NCBI RefSeq assembly: GCF_006402735.1
Contig: NZ_CP017174.1
Coordinates: 2,483,001 to 2,547,000, forward strand
Direction of reading: 5' to 3'
Source of the DNA: Myxococcus xanthus
GTDB lineage: Bacteria > Myxococcota > Myxococcia > Myxococcales > Myxococcaceae
Length of the DNA: 64,000 nucleotides
Below are positions 14,413-22,806 of this stretch, one piece after another; positions within the stretch are counted from its first letter, which is position 1, and the number at the start of each line of letters is the position of its first letter. Position numbers and translations under genes: made by a program. Below the pieces are notes generated by a model, which ran no database searches, was not told the DNA's origin, and saw only the letters and a program-made list of their open reading frames with translations.

Positions 14413-15870
14413 ATGCAGAACTCCAGGTCCTGGCTCGCGGCCGTCGCGGCTGTCGCATTCGTCACGACGGGCTGTGATTCCGATGAAGCTCCCGACGCGA
14501 AGAAGGTCGCCGACATCGCCGCCTCCCGGTCGGCGGAGACGCTGCGAGGTGTCAGCAGCAGCATGAAGACCGTGAGCGGCCTGTCGACGCTCAATGGCTT
14601 GGACGACGCGATGGCGCTGTTCGGTGCGGGCTTCGAGGGCGTGCCGCTCCCGGCGCTGCCGACGGGGGACGAAGGCGAGGTGCTGTCCGCCTTGTTCGAC
14701 GCGGATGAAGTGGACGCGCAGGCGGACGAGCTGGAGCGGTTCCTGCGCGAGCGCGTCTTCACCGAGGCCAACGTGGAGTCCACGGAGGACAACGCCACCG
14801 TCTTCCGCTTGAAGGGCGAGCAGATCTGCACGGACGGCAGGGAGCGTGCGGACGCGGACTGTGTCCGCTTCGTGGATGATGCGCAGCTGCGCGTTCGCGC
14901 AACGAACCTGGGGGACAACTCCCTGGAGCTGGAACTGCTCATCGGCGCGAACCGCGCGGAGCCGCTGGCGCTTCGCTTCCTTCCGAAGGCCGTCTCGCTG
15001 GTGGTGGACCTGGGAGGTTTGAAGGGCGCGGTGGAGCAGCTCGACGCCGAGGCGGCCGGGTTCCTGCCGAAGGTGATGGTGGGGCAGGTCGAGCTCAAGG
15101 CGACGAAGGAGGGCGAGTCGCACTGGATTGTCAGCGCCTCCATCCTGGACGCGCTGCGGCTGGAGCTGGCGCTGGAGGGGAGCACCTTCGCGTTCTCCTC
15201 CGCGCGGGCCGCGCCGCTCGTGGCGTTCGAGGCGGACGGCCAGGCGAAGCGCGCGCGCTTCTCGTTGGACCTCAACACCACGGAGGTTCGCCTTCCCTAC
15301 ACGGGGTTGGCGCCGTCGCTGCGTGGCAAGGATTGGACGGTGTCCCTGGCCGGCATCTCGTACTCCGTCGAGGCGACGGAGAACCAGACGGACTTCGTGG
15401 TGAAGAACCTGGGCCTTGGCGACGCGCAGACCCACGTGAGCCTGGGGAACGACAAGCTCTTCGCGCTGGACCTCAATGAGCAGTCGGGTCGGCACTTCGA
15501 CGTGACGCTGACGCGCGGGGCGGACGGCGCGCCGCTGCTGAAGGTGCAGCCGGAGTTCGACCTGGTGACGCGCTTCTACCTGGCGCCGCTGAAGGCGGAC
15601 CCCGCGTCGGAGATCCCCGCGGCGTATGAGGACGCGACCTATCGGCTGCGTCTCAGCGGGGGCGCAGGGGGACCGAGCCTGCGCGCAGCGCCCGCCAACA
15701 GCGCCACGGGCTTCAAGGGCGGCCTGCAGGTGGTGACGGGCGAGCTGCTGCTCTCCGCGAATGACTCGCAGGTCGTCGTCGCCCAGGGGCAGTGCCTGGT
15801 GGGCGCGGCGCCGGCTTCCGAGAACGATGCTTCGCTGTTGTCGTACCTGCGGCAGGGTAGCTGCGAGTAG
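14413..15870 (+). CDS. large lipoprotein of unknown function
   Basis: 485 residues. The ATG at 14413 has AAGGAG eight bases upstream; longer frames lack this. The signal peptide ends in FVTTGC, a lipobox-like site with Cys at about residue 21, followed by DSDEAPD. The rest has an N-terminal helical region rich in acidic residues, then long beta-rich stretches (LELELLIGANRAEPLAL, VRLPYTGLAPSLRGKDW), and three Cys in the second half of which two are near the C-terminus. It reads like one of the large outer-membrane-facing lipoproteins common in myxobacteria. No enzymatic motif or named domain was recognised. A strong intrinsic terminator follows. Confidence 0.75.
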   Translation: MQNSRSWLAAVAAVAFVTTGCDSDEAPDAKKVADIAASRSAETLRGVSSSMKTVSGLSTLNGLDDAMALFGAGFEGVPLPALPTGDEGEVLSALFDADEVDAQADELERFLRERVFTEANVESTEDNATVFRLKGEQICTDGRERADADCVRFVDDAQLRVRATNLGDNSLELELLIGANRAEPLALRFLPKAVSLVVDLGGLKGAVEQLDAEAAGFLPKVMVGQVELKATKEGESHWIVSASILDALRLELALEGSTFAFSSARAAPLVAFEADGQAKRARFSLDLNTTEVRLPYTGLAPSLRGKDWTVSLAGISYSVEATENQTDFVVKNLGLGDAQTHVSLGNDKLFALDLNEQSGRHFDVTLTRGADGAPLLKVQPEFDLVTRFYLAPLKADPASEIPAAYEDATYRLRLSGGAGGPSLRAAPANSATGFKGGLQVVTGELLLSANDSQVVVAQGQCLVGAAPASENDASLLSYLRQGSCE

Positions 15871-15896
15871 TCCTTCGACCCTTCGATGCCGCACCT

Positions 15897-15938
15897 GAGG
15901 GTCGCGCCCATTCCAAGGGGGGCGCGGCCCTCGTTTTT
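15897..15938 (+). terminator. intrinsic terminator after the large lipoprotein gene
   Basis: 13-bp stem (5' arm 15897-15909, 3' arm 15920-15932) with a single G-U wobble and a 10-base loop, followed by G then TTTTT at 15934-15938. It lies 27 bp after the lipoprotein stop. Confidence 0.85.
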
Positions 15939-15964
15939 CAGCGAGCGGCTCCAGGAGTTGTCCT

Positions 15965-16750
15965 TCACGAAGCCACGAAGCCGTGGCTCCGGACCTTGTC
16001 CGGCGTGGTGCCCGTCATCCGCCGGAACATCGCGATGAATGCGGAGGCGCTGCTGTAGCCCAGGTCGAGCGCGATGGCCTCGACGGTGTGTCCCTGCTCC
16101 AGCCTCGCGAGCGCCTTGACCACGCGCAGCCGCTGGCGCCACTCGCTGAACGACAGCCCCAGGTGCTGCTGGCACCGTCGCTCCAGCGTGCGCTCCGTGG
16201 TGTGCAGCACCCGCGCCCACTCGGCCAGGGAGCGCTCATCCTCCGGGTGTTGCTCGAGCGCCGTGAGGACCGGCTCCAGGAGCGAGTCATCGGACATGGG
16301 CAGGTAGCTCCCATGGGTGGGGGCCAGCGTCAGCTGGTCGATGAGCACCCGGAACAGCCGGCGCTCGGCGCTCGTGCGAGGCTGCGCCAGCTCATGCGCC
16401 CGCAGGTGCTCCAGCAATGACTTCATCAGCGGACTCACCGCCAGCGCGCACGTCGTCTTGGGCAAGCCCCGGCACCACTCCTGCGCGAGGTAGAGCGAGC
16501 AGTGGCTCGCCTCGAAGCGGTTCATGCCCCGGTGCTCCACATCGGGTGGAAGCCAGATGCCGTACTGCGGGGGCGCCAGGTAGTGGCTGCCGGCCAGCTT
16601 GAGCTCCATCACCCCGCTGAACGCGTAGACGAACTCACCCCAGGGGTGCCGATGCCGGGGATACGTCGCCGCGGCAGGCAGGCTCGCCGTCCGGAAATAC
16701 ACGGGGTGTGGAAGCTTTGTGGTGAAAGGAACCTGGAGCTGCTTCGCCAT
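15965..16750 (-). CDS. AraC-family transcriptional regulator with cupin N-terminus
   Basis: 261 residues. The N-terminal part is a small beta-barrel cupin with the metal- or ligand-site pattern RHRHPWGEF near residue 33 and the segment GIWLPPDVEHRG. The C-terminal about 95 residues are an AraC HTH pair: SLAEWARVLHTTERTLERRC as the first helix-turn-helix, then VEAIALDLGYSSASAFIAMF and the closing GTTPDKVR. It is divergent from the EamA exporter gene across 70 bp, the usual arrangement when such a regulator controls its neighbour. The effector is unknown. Confidence 0.9.
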   Translation of the reverse strand: MAKQLQVPFTTKLPHPVYFRTASLPAAATYPRHRHPWGEFVYAFSGVMELKLAGSHYLAPPQYGIWLPPDVEHRGMNRFEASHCSLYLAQEWCRGLPKTTCALAVSPLMKSLLEHLRAHELAQPRTSAERRLFRVLIDQLTLAPTHGSYLPMSDDSLLEPVLTALEQHPEDERSLAEWARVLHTTERTLERRCQQHLGLSFSEWRQRLRVVKALARLEQGHTVEAIALDLGYSSASAFIAMFRRMTGTTPDKVRSHGFVAS

Positions 16751-16820
16751 GGCGCCTTCTCGGGATGGGTTGTCGGAATCTCGCTATATCAATCAGCCCC
16801 GCCATGCGAAGGATGTTCGC

Positions 16821-17756
16821 ATGAGTTCTCACCGGAAACCCGCGGACGGCTTCGCGCTCGCGACCATGCTCGCGTTGTGCGCCATCTGGGGCATGCAGCA
16901 GGTGGCCGTCAAGCTGGCCGCTCCCCACATCCCCTCCATGATGCAGATGGCGGTGCGCTCGGGTGTGGGCGCGCTGCTCGTGGGGCTGTTGTGCTGGGTG
17001 CGCGGCGAGCGAGGGCTCTTGCTCCGTGGCCCCTGGCGTCCAGGGCTCGTGGTGGGCGCGCTCTTCGCCCTGGAGTTCCTCTTCGTCGGCGAGGGGCTGC
17101 GCCACACCCACGCGTCGCACATGGGCGTCTTCCTCTACACCGCGCCCGTCTTCGCCGCCCTGGGCCTGCACTGGCTCGTGCCTGCCGAGCGGCTGCGGCG
17201 CACGCAGTGGTTGGGCATCGCCGTGGCATTCGTGGGCATCGCGCTGGCCTTTGGCGGTGGCTGGCTCCAAGGTGGCATCAACCCGGGCGTGCTCTGGGGC
17301 GACGCGCTGGGGCTGCTGGCAGGACTGGCCTGGGGGGCCACCACCGTGGCCATTCGCGTGTCGGCGCTGTCCGATGCGCCCCCCACCCAGACACTCCTCT
17401 ACCAGCTGGTAGGCGGCGTCGCGCTCCTGCTGCCGGTGGCCCTGCTCACCGGACAGGCCGGCCCGATTTCAATGGCGCCCATTGCCTGGGCAAGTCTGTT
17501 GTTTCAGGGCGTCATCGTCTGCTTCGTCAGCTACCTCACCTGGTTCTGGCTCCTGCGCCGCTATCTTGCCTCCAACCTGTCGGTCTTCTCCTTCATGACG
17601 CCGCTGTTTGGCGTCAGCGCGGGCATCCTGGTGCTGAATGAGCATGCGGATGGCTTCTTCGCCGTGGGGGCCGTGTTGGTGCTCACCGGGATTCTCATCG
17701 TCAGTGGTTCGAGCCTGCTTCGGCAGCAGCCCGCGCTGAAGACGGGGACGACCTGA
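16821..17756 (+). CDS. EamA/DMT family metabolite exporter
   Basis: 311 residues. The ATG at 16821 follows GAAGGA; upstream in-frame codons overlap the divergent regulator and are rejected. About ten transmembrane helices form two EamA repeats: the first with ATMLALCAIWGMQQVAVKLA and HTHASHMGVFLYTAPVFAAL, the second with WGDALGLLAGLAWGATTVAI and SNLSVFSFMTPLFGVSAG. This is the standard drug/metabolite transporter architecture, working as an inner-membrane exporter of small amphiphilic compounds. Its divergent AraC partner suggests induction by the exported compound. A double hairpin with a T-run follows. Confidence 0.9.
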   Translation: MSSHRKPADGFALATMLALCAIWGMQQVAVKLAAPHIPSMMQMAVRSGVGALLVGLLCWVRGERGLLLRGPWRPGLVVGALFALEFLFVGEGLRHTHASHMGVFLYTAPVFAALGLHWLVPAERLRRTQWLGIAVAFVGIALAFGGGWLQGGINPGVLWGDALGLLAGLAWGATTVAIRVSALSDAPPTQTLLYQLVGGVALLLPVALLTGQAGPISMAPIAWASLLFQGVIVCFVSYLTWFWLLRRYLASNLSVFSFMTPLFGVSAGILVLNEHADGFFAVGAVLVLTGILIVSGSSLLRQQPALKTGTT

Positions 17757-17762
17757 GACTTC

Positions 17763-17803
17763 CGCGCCGGGGGTACCCGGCGCGTGCGAGTCTTCGCACT
17801 TTT
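17763..17803 (+). terminator. double-hairpin terminator after the EamA gene
   Basis: First hairpin: perfect 9-bp stem CGCGCCGGG (17763-17771) with 17776-17784 and a 4-base loop. Second hairpin: TGCGA (17785-17789) with TCGCA (17794-17798) and a 4-base loop, followed by C and TTTT at 17800-17803. Confidence 0.8.
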
Positions 17804-17836
17804 CGCGAAGAGGCGTGTCGTGCATTCAATTGCCGG

Positions 17837-18187
17837 ATGACCTCTCGACGCGTCTTCGGCGCAGCTCCGTTCAACGTCCCGGGCGAGTTCATCGGAGTCG
17901 ATTTCTCTCCGGACTCCCGGCGCCTGTGGGCCACCCTCGAGGCGGATAACACCTCCCGGGTGGTGGCCTTCGATGTGGAGAGTGGTCGCGTCGCCGAACA
18001 GCGCGAGGTTGGCACGAACGTGTGGGCCGTCCATACGCTCCAGGGGAAGGATGTCCTCGTGGGCCGATGGGGGTTCGTCCGTCGCATCCCCGCCAAGGGG
18101 AAGGCGGTGTGGACGCTGAAGGGCGAACGGTCGCTGCACCTGCCGTGCCCGAGAGTCGGCCGGGCGCGAAGGGGAAGAACACCGTGA
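17837..18187 (+). pseudogene. 5' fragment of a beta-propeller-like gene
   Basis: An ATG at 17837 opens 116 codons. The first about 95 read as two or three propeller-like blades: FIGVDFSPDSRRLWATLEAD then SRVVAFDVESGRV and WAVHTLQGKDVLVGRWGFV. After about 18150 the coding look moves to another frame (PESRPGAKGKNTVTRKPEGL) and soon ends. A full propeller protein would be at least three times longer. I read this as the start of a WD40/YVTN-like gene whose body has been lost. If intact and expressed it would be a cytosolic 116-residue protein. Confidence 0.4.
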
Positions 18188-18269
18188 CACGCAAGCCTGA
18201 GGGCCTGTTCGAACATCGCCTCACGGACGCACACTTCCACTTCAGTGGCCGCTTCAAGGAAGCGACGCC

Positions 18270-18640
18270 CCTGTTTCGCGCGGCGTCGTTGAAGGAACTG
18301 GGGGCGGCATCGAGCGTGCTCCGGGCGCGCTCCAGGTAGGGACGGGCCTCGGCCTCCGCTCGCTCCACGTTCGTGTCGAGCCGCGTCAGGAGGTAGCTGG
18401 TGTTCAATCCGGGCCACTGAAGTGTCCACGAGCGCCGTGGCGCCTTCGAGCAGTGGCTGGGCATCGTCGATGGCCCGCCTTCGCAGCGCGACGCTCGCGA
18501 GGCCCAGGAGAATCCAGGCGCACGCCCGGGACTCCGACAGGGGCGGCCGTTCCCGCAGGCAATGCCTTGTCAGCAGGCCTACGACTCTGTTCAGCCGGGG
18601 TATGGGCCCGTGCAGGGGCTCCAGCGACGCCTACGAGAAT
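18270..18640 (-). pseudogene. decayed TPR-repeat gene fragment
   Basis: On the minus strand the frame from about 18630 reads LEPLHGPIPRLNRVVGLL, then SRACAWILLGLASVALRRRA and IDDAQPLLEGATALVD. Near 18405 it shifts to NTSYLLTRLDTNVERAEAEA, followed by RPYLERARSTLDAAPSSFN. Both blocks look like consecutive TPR helices such as those at the C-termini of myxobacterial serine/threonine kinases. No kinase domain, start or intact frame is present. It lies head-on against the propeller fragment, so this roughly 800-bp area is a gene graveyard. Confidence 0.4.
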
Positions 18641-18653
18641 TCCTGGGCCGTCG

Positions 18654-19250
18654 TCAGGATGAGGCCGGGCGCCGATACATGAGGTCGGTGCGCAGCGCGT
18701 ACTTGCGGCCCTGGGTGACGGTGGCGCCCTCGTGGAGCAGGTGGTGATTGAAGAGCAGCGCGCTGCCCGTGCGCGGCGTCACGGAGTGCCCGAGTGACAG
18801 GAAGTTCGTCTCGCCTCCGCCCGGGCATTCATTGAGGTAGACCATGAAGGTGAGAAGGCTTCGCTCGTCGCGAGTCCTCACGAAGGCACCATCGAAATGC
18901 GGGGCGAAGTATTCACCCACGTCATACCGGTAGCAGCGCAGACGTTCATTGGCGCCACAGAGGGTCCAATCGCGTTCGAGCCGGTGGGGCACATGCGGCG
19001 CGATACGCTCGAACAACGTCTGCGCCAAGGGGACGTCGTCGAACATCACCCGCGAGTTGTTCCGGATATCGGGGCGCATCACGAAGCCCGCGGAGGTGGT
19101 GATGGGGGCCGCCGTGGGCCCCTCTGCTTCAATCCGTTCGATGAGCGCGGCGCATTCCTCCACGCTGAGCACGTCGTCCAGGACAATGATGAGCGGGTTG
19201 TGCGTTCCGAGTACATCATCCGGATTGGGCAGGACGGGCGTCATGGTCAT
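18654..19250 (-). CDS. 2-oxoglutarate/Fe(II)-dependent dioxygenase, prolyl-hydroxylase type
   Basis: 198 residues. The ATG at 19250 is chosen because homology-like sequence begins there; the frame extends upstream without family features. Double-stranded beta-helix iron site: H118 and D120 in FAPHFDGAF, distal H173 in HHLLHEGATV. Downstream GRKYALRTDLMYR supplies the basic residue (K183 or R187) that would bind 2-oxoglutarate. The layout and CPGGGETNFLSLG segment fit prolyl 4-hydroxylase-like oxygenases of the 2OG-FeII_Oxy_3 group. The substrate is unknown. It is divergent from the alpha/beta hydrolase gene. Confidence 0.88.
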   Translation of the reverse strand: MTMTPVLPNPDDVLGTHNPLIIVLDDVLSVEECAALIERIEAEGPTAAPITTSAGFVMRPDIRNNSRVMFDDVPLAQTLFERIAPHVPHRLERDWTLCGANERLRCYRYDVGEYFAPHFDGAFVRTRDERSLLTFMVYLNECPGGGETNFLSLGHSVTPRTGSALLFNHHLLHEGATVTQGRKYALRTDLMYRRPASS

Positions 19251-19414
19251 CGCGAGGCGAATAGGTGGGAGGCCACGACCGGGCCGTGGGGCGGACTCTA
19301 TCCCGGTTGACCCACGAGCAACCATGCGACGGCGGTCGGCATTTCGTCCACGGGGCGACTCCCGGGTGACTAGGTTTTCGCCGAAAGGCAGGCGTCCGTC
19401 AGGGAGGTTCATGC

Positions 19415-20314
19415 ATGCCGGCGGTCCATCACAGGACGGTGGAAGTGGAGGGCCTCGAGATTTTCTACCGCGAGGCCGGGCCCGAAGACGCTCCGGTGGT
19501 GCTCCTGCCGCTCGGCTATCCGTGCTCGTCCTTCCAGTTCCGCAATCTGCTGCCCGCACTCTCGGACGCATGGCGGCTCATCGCGCCGGACGCGCCGGGC
19601 TTCGGGTACAGCGCGACGCCGGACTCGAGCCGCTTCAGCTACACGTTTGACGGGTACGCACGCTTCCTGGCGCGGTTCGTGGAGACGTTGGGGCTCAGGC
19701 GCTACACGCTGTACCTGCATGACTACGGCTCGCAGTTCGGCTTCCGGCTGGCGTTGCGCGCGCCCGAACGGGTCGCGGCGCTCATCATCCAGAACGGCGA
19801 CATCTACGTGGACCAGTTCGGGCCGAAGTACCGGATGCTGAAGGAGTCCTGGGCGAATCCGACGCCAGAGCGCCGCGCGAAGTTGATGGCCGCGGTGAGC
19901 GAGGAGGGCTTCCGGGACGAGTTCATCGGCGAGATTCCCGAGGACCTCGTCGACCGCGTCAGCCCGGACCTGTGGACGTTGTCTTGGTCCCTGGTGGAGC
20001 GCTTCGGCCGGAAGGAGAACCTGGTCCACCTGCTGGAGGACCAGCGCACGACGCTGGCGTGGATGCCCCGCTATCAGGCATATCTGCGCGAGTACCAACC
20101 AGCGACCTTGATTCTATGGGGGCCCCACGACGGCTACATGCCCGAGGGCGCCGGACGTGCGTACCTTCGAGACGTTCCGGACGCCGAGCTGCACGTCCTG
20201 GACACGGGACACTGGGCGCTGGAGACGCACCTGGACGAAATCGCGTCCCGCATGCGGGGCTTCCTCCTGCGCGTGCATGCGGTGCACACGGAGAGCAGCG
20301 CCTATCTCTTGTGA
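19415..20314 (+). CDS. alpha/beta hydrolase, epoxide hydrolase / haloalkane dehalogenase type
   Basis: 299 residues with AGGGAGG eight bases before the ATG. The nucleophile elbow is LHDYGSQFG, with Asp (D103) rather than Ser at the nucleophile position, as in epoxide hydrolases and haloalkane dehalogenases. The oxyanion-side motif is LPLGYPCSS, the second-acid candidate is D239 in WGPHDGYMP and the base is H266 in DTGHWALETH. APDAPGFGYS is the usual strand-4 region. Predicted to be soluble and cytosolic. The Asp nucleophile argues against ordinary esterase activity; epoxide opening or dehalogenation is the likely chemistry. Confidence 0.88.
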   Translation: MPAVHHRTVEVEGLEIFYREAGPEDAPVVLLPLGYPCSSFQFRNLLPALSDAWRLIAPDAPGFGYSATPDSSRFSYTFDGYARFLARFVETLGLRRYTLYLHDYGSQFGFRLALRAPERVAALIIQNGDIYVDQFGPKYRMLKESWANPTPERRAKLMAAVSEEGFRDEFIGEIPEDLVDRVSPDLWTLSWSLVERFGRKENLVHLLEDQRTTLAWMPRYQAYLREYQPATLILWGPHDGYMPEGAGRAYLRDVPDAELHVLDTGHWALETHLDEIASRMRGFLLRVHAVHTESSAYLL

Positions 20315-20363
20315 AAGCCGCGAGCGGTTCCGTCGGTGAAATCGAGACGCTACGCTGAGGCCC

Positions 20364-20918
20364 ATGAAGGCGAACCGAATCGTCCTCGTATCGGGCCCGT
20401 CAGGTGCTGGTAAGTCCACCGTGGCACGAGGGCTCGCGGAGCAGTCACCCCTGGAGCGTGCGGTCCATCTGCATACCGACGACTTCTATGCCTACATCCG
20501 CAAGGGGGCGCTGGCGCCCTGGCTGCCGGAGTCCCACGCTCAGAACACCACGGTGATGACGGCCCTGGCGGCGAGCGCGGCGAGTTATGCCGTGGGCGGG
20601 TATGAGGTCATGGTCGATGGCGTCATCGGCCCTTGGTTCTTCGAGCCCTGGCTTGCCGCCGCCCGAACCCATCGGCTCGACTTGCGCCTCATCGTCCTGC
20701 TTCCGGGTGAAGCGGAGACGGTGGCGCGTGCCGTGAGACGTGTCCACGCGGACGCACTCACCGATGCCGACGTGGTGCGCAACATCTGGCGAGGCTTCCG
20801 CGAGGTGGCCCTCCCCGAGGGACATGTGCTCGATACCAGCAGTCAGGACGCCGCGGAGACCGTGGGCGCCGTCCGCCGTGGGTTGACGGACGGGCGCTTC
20901 CGGCTGGAGACGCCGTAG
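20364..20918 (+). CDS. P-loop NTPase, small-molecule kinase-like
   Basis: 184 residues. Walker A is GPSGAGKST at residues 11-19 near the N-terminus. HTDDFYAYIRKGALAPWLPE follows, placing an Asp pair where small kinases bind substrate or Mg. Later RLIVLLPGEAETVARAVRR resembles the lid region of AAA_33/zeta-toxin/chloramphenicol-phosphotransferase-like kinases. It has no transmembrane part. Gene order and 49-bp gap suggest possible co-transcription with the hydrolase. The substrate cannot be told from sequence. Confidence 0.75.
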   Translation: MKANRIVLVSGPSGAGKSTVARGLAEQSPLERAVHLHTDDFYAYIRKGALAPWLPESHAQNTTVMTALAASAASYAVGGYEVMVDGVIGPWFFEPWLAAARTHRLDLRLIVLLPGEAETVARAVRRVHADALTDADVVRNIWRGFREVALPEGHVLDTSSQDAAETVGAVRRGLTDGRFRLETP

Positions 20919-20931
20919 GACCTCGGCGCGT

Positions 20932-21339
20932 TCAGCGCGTGCCTCGGCCCTCCAGCAGGGCCTTCAGTCGTTCCAGGTCCGCTGCGACGGCTTCCGCGTC
21001 CCGACGGAACTCCTCAGTGGACATGCCGCCGCGGCGGCGGAGGGTGAAGATGATTTCGCTGTGGTCTCCAGCCGGAATGACGCGGACGGGGTTGTAGACG
21101 GTCTCCCCATTCGGAAGCGTGACGTCATGGTCCAGGATGCCAAAGGCGTTGGCGGGCGCGAACGCGACGGTGACCCGGCCCATGGGGGAGTCGGCCACCC
21201 AGTGGCCGTCCGCCTCGTGGATGGCGCTGCTGAGGCCGGCCGCCCAGGCTGGGAGGTTTCGCGGTTGGCTTGCATAGGCGTAAACGTCCGCGCTCGAGCG
21301 CGCGATAAAGACGCTGATGTGCGTGGATTCCGTTGTCAT
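20932..21339 (-). CDS. SRPBCC (START/polyketide-cyclase-like) family protein
   Basis: 135 residues from the ATG at 21339; longer frames begin in non-family sequence. The helix-grip fold pattern is clear: ISVFIARSSADVYAYASQPR then NLPAWAAGL, a beta-rich middle (DSPMGRVTVAFAP, DHDVTLPNGETVYNPVRV) and the long C-terminal helix (EEFRRDAEAVAADLERLKAL). Such proteins bind hydrophobic ligands in a deep cavity. Function here is unknown. Convergent with the P-loop gene; an inverted repeat lies about 65 bp upstream. Confidence 0.82.
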   Translation of the reverse strand: MTTESTHISVFIARSSADVYAYASQPRNLPAWAAGLSSAIHEADGHWVADSPMGRVTVAFAPANAFGILDHDVTLPNGETVYNPVRVIPAGDHSEIIFTLRRRGGMSTEEFRRDAEAVAADLERLKALLEGRGTR

Positions 21340-21403
21340 GGCGCCAGCATCGCGCGAACGATGACTTCGGCGCTTGGAGAAATCGGACATCGCCGGCGGG
21401 GAT

Positions 21404-21428
21404 GATGCGCCTCATGTGCAGGCGCATC
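21404..21428. promoter_or_regulatory. perfect 9-bp inverted repeat between two minus-strand genes
   Basis: GATGCGCCT at 21404-21412 and its exact complement at 21420-21428 with a 7-base loop. It sits just past the stop of the M57-like gene and upstream of the SRPBCC gene, so it may be a terminator without a T-run or an operator. Confidence 0.35.
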
Positions 21429-21441
21429 GACCCGCCGCATC

Positions 21442-22218
21442 TCAGTACATATAGTTCAACGCGACGATGTCGGAGGGGGTGAACTCACCGTCGGTGTCAG
21501 GCGGGTAGCAGGCGTTCATGATGGACCCGCCTGGCGTTGCCCCCGTTGGCGTTCCGGGGATGTGCAAGGCGCCCGTGCCCGTCGGCTCTATCACGCCACC
21601 GCCACCCCCGCTGCCACAGCTGATGCTCGGGTTGAAGAGATCCGTGTGGCGGAGGCCGATGGTGTGGCCCAGCGCGTGGGTGATGACATGTTCACTCACG
21701 TCCACGCCGTAGCTGTTCAGACCGGTGCCAATCGAAATCGTCCCATAGGGAAGTCCGCCTGAGGGAAAGCCCGCGGCGTGACCGTCACCCGCCATGGTTT
21801 TCGCGGTGATGTGCGCGCTGCAGCCGGTGGCCGGGCTTCGAACAAAGGTAATCCTGAGTCCCAAGGCATTGTAGTTGGCGAGGGCCATGTCGAGACCTTG
21901 GCTGAGCCGGACATGGCTCCGGAACTCCGCCGTGGGATTGACGCAAATCCTCGTCACGCTGGAGCCGACGATGTTGGTCGTCCTGAAGTGCTCCTTGCTT
22001 CCCTCTCCACGCTGGAGCATCTCCCGGGAGGCCGCGAGCGGCACATGCGCGTCGCCCCCGACGTAGACGGCGTCATCGACGACGGTGATGTCGTCGGGGC
22101 GAAACCCTGCCTCGGTCAGATTGGAGAGGAGTTCAGCGTTCCCGGGATGTGAGTCGGGCCCGCAGCCGGACAGCAATACGCCACAGTTCAACATCAGGAC
22201 TGCCGCTCTCTTGAACAT
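21442..22218 (-). CDS. M57-like (HEIGH) metallopeptidase lipoprotein with substituted catalytic Glu
   Basis: 258 residues. The signal peptide ends in the lipobox VLLSGC, so it is a lipoprotein. The body matches the myxobacterial M57 peptidase layout: HFRTTNIVGSSVTRICVN, SQGLDMALANYNALGLRITF, then the zinc-site region and an IMNACYPPDTDGEFTPSDI segment holding the Met-turn. The zinc motif reads H181-A-L-G-H185-T-I-G-L-R-H191, where the family has HExxHxxGxxH. The three His ligands are kept, but the general-base Glu at 182 is Ala (GCG). A single base change from GAG would explain it. Peptidase activity is therefore doubtful; it may be an inactive binding protein or an early pseudogene. The frame is otherwise intact. 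Confidence 0.85.
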   Translation of the reverse strand: MFKRAAVLMLNCGVLLSGCGPDSHPGNAELLSNLTEAGFRPDDITVVDDAVYVGGDAHVPLAASREMLQRGEGSKEHFRTTNIVGSSVTRICVNPTAEFRSHVRLSQGLDMALANYNALGLRITFVRSPATGCSAHITAKTMAGDGHAAGFPSGGLPYGTISIGTGLNSYGVDVSEHVITHALGHTIGLRHTDLFNPSISCGSGGGGGVIEPTGTGALHIPGTPTGATPGGSIMNACYPPDTDGEFTPSDIVALNYMY

Positions 22219-22309
22219 GGTTCGATGGGCTCCTGTCGTGAATCGGGTTTCTGCGCTGCTCGCGTGAGCAAAGCATGGCGGAAGTAGAGGCGCACGGTTC
22301 CTGACCACT

Positions 22310-22700
22310 CTCCTGGTGACTCCCTTTCCTCGCCGTCGGTCGCGGAGACGAACAGCCCCAAGTCGAACAAGGGCGGAATCATCGACAAGACCCAGCCGGA
22401 GACGAAGTGGAGCCAGGACATCTTCATGGACCCGCGCAAGGTCTACGGCGGCGTGCACTCCGAGGTGCTGGTCGGCGCCAACGCGGACGCGAAGGCCAAG
22501 GGCAGCTTCGACCTGAAGAATGGCGATGTCGGCGCGGAGGTGGGCGCGGGCGCGCTGGTGGGAGCCGAGGCGAGCGCCATGGCTCGCGGCGAGTTCGGCC
22601 CCATGCAGGGCTTCGTGACGGGCAGCGCCATCGCGGGAGTGGGCGCCTTGGTGGATGCGAAGGTGGCGCTGGAACGGCCTTCAAAATGGAGGAAGCGGCG
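22310..22700 (+). pseudogene. fragment of a glycine/alanine-rich polymorphic-toxin-like gene
   Basis: A start-less plus-strand frame reads SVAETNSPKSNKGGIIDKTQ, then WSQDIFMDPRKVYGGVHSEV and LVGANADAKAKGSFDLKNGD. It ends in a repetitive Gly/Ala segment (VGAGALVGAEASAMA) before losing sense near 22690. Alternating small-residue segments of this kind occur in the mid-regions of large Rhs/T6SS-type toxins and their relatives. No toxin domain or immunity gene is adjacent. The frame stays open to 22803, but the last 35 codons look random. Confidence 0.4.
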
Positions 22701-22806
22701 CACGGGCCGGTCGCCCGCCCATCCATGCTGGGAGCTGACCATGACGGGGCCTCGGCACAAGGCCGGTGCGGCTTTCCTGCCACGGGCACGGGACTTGCCA
22801 TAGGTT

